This document shows, piece by piece, positions 60,997-64,000 of a stretch of DNA of 64,000 nucleotides; position 1 is the stretch's first letter, and every line of letters starts with the position of its first letter. The DNA lies in assembly GCF_013031405.1 (NCBI RefSeq), contig NZ_WPZY01000003.1, positions 62,001 to 126,000 on the forward strand, written 5' to 3'. The notes under the pieces are model-generated. The model did not search any database. It saw only the letters and a program-made list of their open reading frames with translations, and had not been told where the DNA came from. This DNA is from Ruegeria sp. HKCCD8929. GTDB taxonomy: Bacteria > Pseudomonadota > Alphaproteobacteria > Rhodobacterales > Rhodobacteraceae. The translations under genes were made by a program, and so were the position numbers.

Positions 60997-61763
60997 GTCC
61001 GGCTCCTTTCGAGCGCATGTATCAGGGCCGCGACCGAGGCGGCATTGTCGGCCCAGGGGATGCCGTCAGCATCGGTCAGACCGTTCTCGAAGCCAACCCT
61101 CAGATCGCCGCCACGTGCGGCAGCGTCCAGCAGGCAGGCATGTTCCTGCGCACCAAAGGCGCAGACCATCCAGGGGGTTCGGGGCGGAGTGTCGTTCAAG
61201 AATGCGTCCACATCACCTGGCCGGGCCGCGTGCCCCTCGCCTTGACCCGTCGCGTAGCGGCCCAGCACGAACAGCCGGTCGATCTGACCGGACCGCACAG
61301 TGCCATCAACTTGCCAGCGGCTCAGCAGCTCGGCATCGGTGGGGTCGTAAAGGATATGCTGCACTCGCGTGCCGTGGTCCGCGCAGGTGCCATAGACCCG
61401 GTCAGCCAGTTCCGGCGCGCGGGCGATCTCTCGAACCGAGATCGAGGCCCAGCCGGGCCGCAGCTGACGCAGGCAGTCAAGCTGCGCGGGCACGTCGTAA
61501 ATTCCCGCCGCCTCGGTGGTGATCTGGATCTCCATCCCGGGCGCGGTGCGGGCCAGTTCCTGCAACGCCTCGCGATAGCGCCCGGCATCGAGCGTATGCC
61601 GCCCGTCGACATCGCGCACATGCAGGTGCAGGCCGTTGGCTCCGGCGGCAAAACATGCGCGGGCGGTCTCGGTGATGGTGCCAGTGTCGACCGGCAGCGC
61701 CGGATGATCCCCCGGCCCGCGCCGCGCGCCATTGGCGGCAACCAGAATGTAAGGCTGCGGCAT
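60993..61763 (-). CDS. Beta-keto acid cleavage enzyme (BKACE family)
   Basis: The 256-residue TIM-barrel protein fits the BKACE family (formerly DUF849; includes 3-keto-5-aminohexanoate cleavage enzyme). The zinc ligands His46 and His48 are in GANGLHLHVRD, and ITTEAAG and DLRVGFENG are also family segments. BKACE uses acetyl-CoA to cleave a beta-keto acid into acetoacetate and a CoA ester. It is somewhat shorter than usual. The start has AAGGGAC upstream. The overlapping aminotransferase could supply the beta-keto acid. Confidence 0.86.
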   Translation of the reverse strand: MPQPYILVAANGARRGPGDHPALPVDTGTITETARACFAAGANGLHLHVRDVDGRHTLDAGRYREALQELARTAPGMEIQITTEAAGIYDVPAQLDCLRQLRPGWASISVREIARAPELADRVYGTCADHGTRVQHILYDPTDAELLSRWQVDGTVRSGQIDRLFVLGRYATGQGEGHAARPGDVDAFLNDTPPRTPWMVCAFGAQEHACLLDAAARGGDLRVGFENGLTDADGIPWADNAASVAALIHALERSRT

Positions 61764-61838
61764 CGCCCGTCCCTTTCGTTGGCGGCCCTCGTCGCCGCTC
61801 AGATGGCGCAGGCCACGCACGTTTTCAATTTGCTTATT

Positions 61839-61856
61839 TAAAAACATATGTTTTTA
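61839..61856. promoter_or_regulatory. Perfect 18-bp palindrome, probable RpiR operator
   Basis: TAAAAACATATGTTTTTA is identical to its reverse complement. It ends 7 bp before the ATG of the RpiR-family regulator (61864) and lies 75 bp upstream of the divergent BKACE gene. Placement and symmetry fit an operator bound by a dimeric regulator that controls both transcripts. Confidence 0.7.
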
Positions 61857-61863
61857 TCTCGCC

Positions 61864-62766
61864 ATGCCGACCCAGACCAAATCCCAGCTCATCGTCCGGC
61901 TCAAGGCCGAGATCGACTCTCTACCGCCGCGCCTCAAGGCGGTGGCGAAGTATATCATCGACCATCCCGGCGATTTCGGGATCGATCCGGTTCGCGTCAC
62001 CGCGGCCAGGATCGGCGTCAGTACCAATGCGCTGGTGCGGCTGGCCCGGCATATGGGGTTCGACGGGTTCGATCCGTTCCGAGCGCCCTTCCGTGCTGCA
62101 CTGGTGACCGAGCGTGAGGACAGCCTCGGCGCGGACTGGCTGGAGCGGATGGCCCGCGACGGCGCCCAAGGGCGGATGCAGGCCGATCTGGCGCGCAACG
62201 GGATGAACATCGTGGCCCGCTCCCTGCGGCTGATGACACCGGAAAAGACGCGGACGGCGGTCGAATTCATGACCGGTGCGCGCACTTGCTATGTTACTGC
62301 TTCGCGGGCGAGCTATGCGCTGGCCTATTACTTCCACTATGTCGGGCGCATGGCGCTGCCGGGGTTGCAACTGGTGCCGCGGCACATGGGCTCGGCAGTG
62401 GACGAACTGATGGATACCGGCGCACAGGATTGCCTAGTGGCCGTCACCTTCGCGCCCTATTCCGCCGAAACCATCCAGTCGCTGCGCTTTGCCCGCCAGC
62501 GCGGGGCGCGGATCATCCTGATCTCGGACAGCGAGGTGATCGCGCCGCGCGTCGAGCCGGATCTGGTGTTGCCGGTTGCCACCCAGTCGCAACATCATTT
62601 CGAATGCTATACCGGCGCGATGGCGGTGCTGGAATGCCTGCTGGGCCACCTGATCGCCGCCGGGGGCGCCGCCGCCCACCAGCGCATCGCCGATTACGAG
62701 GCCATGCGCGAGGATACCGGCGCCTATTGGAAAGCCCCGCGCCTGCCCCGCATCCGCGAGACTTGA
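61864..62766 (+). CDS. RpiR/MurR-family transcriptional regulator
   Basis: The 300-residue protein has an N-terminal HTH_6 domain (LKAVAKYIIDHPGDFGIDPVRVTAARIGVSTNALVRLARHMGFDGFDPFRAPFR). A SIS sugar-phosphate-binding domain occupies about residues 120-260 (ARTCYVTASRASYALAYYFHYVGR and ALVAVTF-like QDCLVAVTFAPYSAETIQSLRFARQRGARIILISD). It is divergent from the BKACE-aminotransferase operon and has a perfect palindrome just upstream, so it probably regulates that operon. The ligand is unknown. RpiR proteins also control non-sugar pathways such as amine and amino acid use. Confidence 0.9.
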   Translation: MPTQTKSQLIVRLKAEIDSLPPRLKAVAKYIIDHPGDFGIDPVRVTAARIGVSTNALVRLARHMGFDGFDPFRAPFRAALVTEREDSLGADWLERMARDGAQGRMQADLARNGMNIVARSLRLMTPEKTRTAVEFMTGARTCYVTASRASYALAYYFHYVGRMALPGLQLVPRHMGSAVDELMDTGAQDCLVAVTFAPYSAETIQSLRFARQRGARIILISDSEVIAPRVEPDLVLPVATQSQHHFECYTGAMAVLECLLGHLIAAGGAAAHQRIADYEAMREDTGAYWKAPRLPRIRET

Positions 62767-62772
62767 CAAAAA

Positions 62773-62796
62773 GGCTCCCGCCGGGTGGCAGGAGCC
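62773..62796 (-). terminator. Intrinsic terminator after coxM
   Basis: GGCTCC (62773-62778) and GGAGCC (62791-62796) form the base, with an inner GCC/GGC pairing around GGGT. On the minus strand the stem is followed by TTTTTGTC. It lies in the convergent gap between rpiR and coxM. Confidence 0.7.
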
Positions 62797-62815
62797 CTCA
62801 AACGCGTCATCGCGG

Positions 62816-63607
62816 TCAGCCGGCCGCTGCCACGGCGCGACGGGTCATGACGCCGACCAGATGCGCGCGATATTCCTTGGTCCCGTGCAGATCGCCGATC
62901 ATGCCGCCCGGATCGACCGAAAGCCCTGAAACCGCATCGGCGCTGAAACTGCCGGACAAGGCCTGCTCGGCCTCCGACCAGCGGAACACGCCATCCTCGG
63001 AGGCACCAGTGACCGCCACGCGGACACCGTCCGCAAACCGCGCCACGAACACGCCGACCAGCGCAAAGCGCGAGGCGGGCTGCAGGAACTTCTGGTAGTT
63101 CGCCGCCTGCGGTACCGGGAAACGAACCGAGGTGATGATCTCGCCCTCATCCAGCGCAGTGGTGAACATGCCCTGGAAATAGTCATCCGCCGCAATCTCG
63201 CGTGCATTGGTCCGGATCGTCGCACCCGAACCCAGCGCCGCCGCCGGATAACAGGCCGACGGATCGTTATTGGCCAGCGACCCACCGATGGTGCCACGAT
63301 TGCGCACCGCCGGATCGCCGATATGGCTCGCCAGATTAGCCAGCGCCGGAAACGTGCCTGCCGCCTCGCTTGCCACTGTGGCGTGGGTGGTCCCGCCACC
63401 GATGGCCAACGAGCCGTCATCCTCAACACAGACGCCCTTCATCTCGGCAATCCCGCTCAGCGACACCAGCTTGGCCGGCGACGCCAACCGCTGCTTCATC
63501 GTCGGGATCAGGGTCTGCCCGCCACCCAGCGCCTGCGCGTCCTCACTGCCCAGCGCCGCCACCGCATCGGCGATGGTCGAGGGCTTCTCAAACTCGAAAT
63601 TATACAT
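62816..63607 (-). CDS. coxM: Molybdenum hydroxylase FAD-binding subunit (CoxM-like)
   Basis: The 263-residue protein has the CoxM/XdhB layout. The N-terminal FAD motif is GSEDAQALGGGQTLIPTMKQRL. The second FAD motif, RNRGTIGGSLANNDPSACYPAAALGSGATI, lies near residues 104-133, and a C-terminal CODH_FAD_C-like domain follows. This medium subunit passes electrons from the Fe-S subunit to the acceptor. It lies downstream of the large-subunit gene. Form II CO dehydrogenase or another xanthine-oxidase-family enzyme is equally possible. Confidence 0.9.
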   Translation of the reverse strand: MYNFEFEKPSTIADAVAALGSEDAQALGGGQTLIPTMKQRLASPAKLVSLSGIAEMKGVCVEDDGSLAIGGGTTHATVASEAAGTFPALANLASHIGDPAVRNRGTIGGSLANNDPSACYPAAALGSGATIRTNAREIAADDYFQGMFTTALDEGEIITSVRFPVPQAANYQKFLQPASRFALVGVFVARFADGVRVAVTGASEDGVFRWSEAEQALSGSFSADAVSGLSVDPGGMIGDLHGTKEYRAHLVGVMTRRAVAAAG

Positions 63608-63650
63608 TCCGTCTTTCCTTTCCGAAGAAGTCCCGGGCGCACCGCCCCTG

Positions 63651-63701
63651 CTTCTTCTGTTCAGAAATATCCTCGGGGGTCCGGGGGCAGACAGCCCCCG
63701 G
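63651..63701 (-). repeat. Modular intergenic element, copy 5
   Basis: On the minus strand after coxL: a perfect 8-bp hairpin, CCGGGGGC (63681-63688) with GCCCCCGG (63694-63701), then a tail (63651-63678) with CCCGAGGATATTT, C, TGAACAGAAGAAG. The GAGG in place of CGGG is a variant. This copy lies inside a probable operon, between the coxL and coxM reading frames. Confidence 0.85.
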
Positions 63702-63716
63702 TCCTGCCCTCTCCAC

Positions 63717-64000
63717 TCAGCCGTTCATTGCCGCCCAGACACGCGACGGCGACACGGGCATGTCGATATGGGTGACATTCTTGCCGCCCGATTGCAGCGC
63801 GTCGATCACAGCGTTCACCACCGCAGGTGGCGAGCCGATGGCCCCGGCCTCGCCACAGCCCTTCACCCCAAGCGGGTTATGGGTGCAGGGCGTCTGACAG
63901 GAATGATCCACCTCATAGAACGGCACATCATCAGCACGCGGCATGGCGTAGTCCATGTAAGAGGCGTTCAGCAACTGCCCGCTCTCGTCATAGATCGCGT
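63717..64000 (-). CDS. coxL: Molybdenum hydroxylase large subunit, C-terminal part (CoxL-like)
   Basis: Only the C-terminal 90 or so residues are in the window; the gene continues past 64000. The visible part, LLNASYMDYAMPRADDVPFYEV followed by CTHNPLGVKGCGEAGAIGSPPAVVNAVIDAL, is the end of the molybdopterin-cytosine-dinucleotide subunit. The Glu of GCGEAG corresponds to the conserved catalytic-site Glu. The selenylated-loop residues that separate form I from form II CO dehydrogenase lie outside the window. It is followed by element copy 5 and then coxM. Confidence 0.9.
   Translation of the reverse strand, partial: AIYDESGQLLNASYMDYAMPRADDVPFYEVDHSCQTPCTHNPLGVKGCGEAGAIGSPPAVVNAVIDALQSGGKNVTHIDMPVSPSRVWAAMNG

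Noticed and set aside
62816..64000. Firm assignment as aerobic CO dehydrogenase
   Set aside because: The diagnostic active-site loop of the large subunit is outside the window, so only the broader molybdenum hydroxylase family is supported.

Overview
The window is 64 kb of GC-rich chromosome from an alphaproteobacterium, most likely a marine member of the Roseobacter group (Rhodobacterales). The evidence is the gene order DUF177-rpmF-plsX-fabH-ihfA-merR, the order argS-SPOR-nagZ-scpA-scpB, a DksA with a single cysteine, a TRAP transporter, a CoxL/CoxM-type molybdenum hydroxylase, and many small families typical of that group (DUF2927, DUF2852, DUF2189). I saw no transposase, integrase, phage gene, CRISPR array or rRNA operon. 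There is one tRNA gene.

Layout. 0-4.7 kb: envelope and lipid genes (bamE, DUF177, rpmF, plsX, fabH), then ihfA and a MerR-like regulator. 4.8-13.5 kb: tRNA-Pro(GGG), a long dCTP deaminase, and a tight minus-strand operon argS-SPOR-nagZ-scpA-scpB; then a molybdopterin-fold protein, dgt and an IscA-type protein. 14-23.5 kb: xth, an FAD monooxygenase, dksA, then MoxR ATPase-GNAT-DUF2927-small membrane protein-VWA protein, a Pit transporter and an M48 protease. 23.6-31.5 kb: PIN protein, rlmI, glnE, YbaK, DUF2852, RDD, bpt and a VOC protein. 31.6-38.4 kb: a TRAP transporter with unusually large membrane subunits, divergent from a NarX/NarL-type two-component system. 38.5-49.8 kb: accessory genes around ilvI-ilvN, including a 2OG-Fe oxygenase, a Rieske oxygenase with a 73-residue partner, an amidase, an M50 protease and a HEAT-repeat protein in AT-richer DNA. 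49.9-58.4 kb: prfB, mrcA, amiC, an aminotransferase, a BepA-like protease and a DsbA-like protein. 58.6-64 kb: a PLP lyase, a class III aminotransferase and beta-keto acid cleavage enzyme operon with a divergent RpiR regulator, then coxM and the end of coxL.

Regulatory DNA worth attention: (1) a modular intergenic element, one or two hairpins followed by a conserved tail of about 25 bases, at five places roughly 10 kb apart; (2) a branched-chain leader peptide and terminator before ilvI; (3) two inverted 19-bp sites on either side of the DUF2852 promoter; (4) a 7-2-7 NarL-like site abutting the -35 of the TRAP binding-protein gene; (5) a perfect 18-bp palindrome between the RpiR regulator and its divergent catabolic operon.

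Most of the window is ordinary housekeeping sequence. The modular element and the operators are the best candidates for something not yet described. Function calls come from reading motifs by eye, without database searches.
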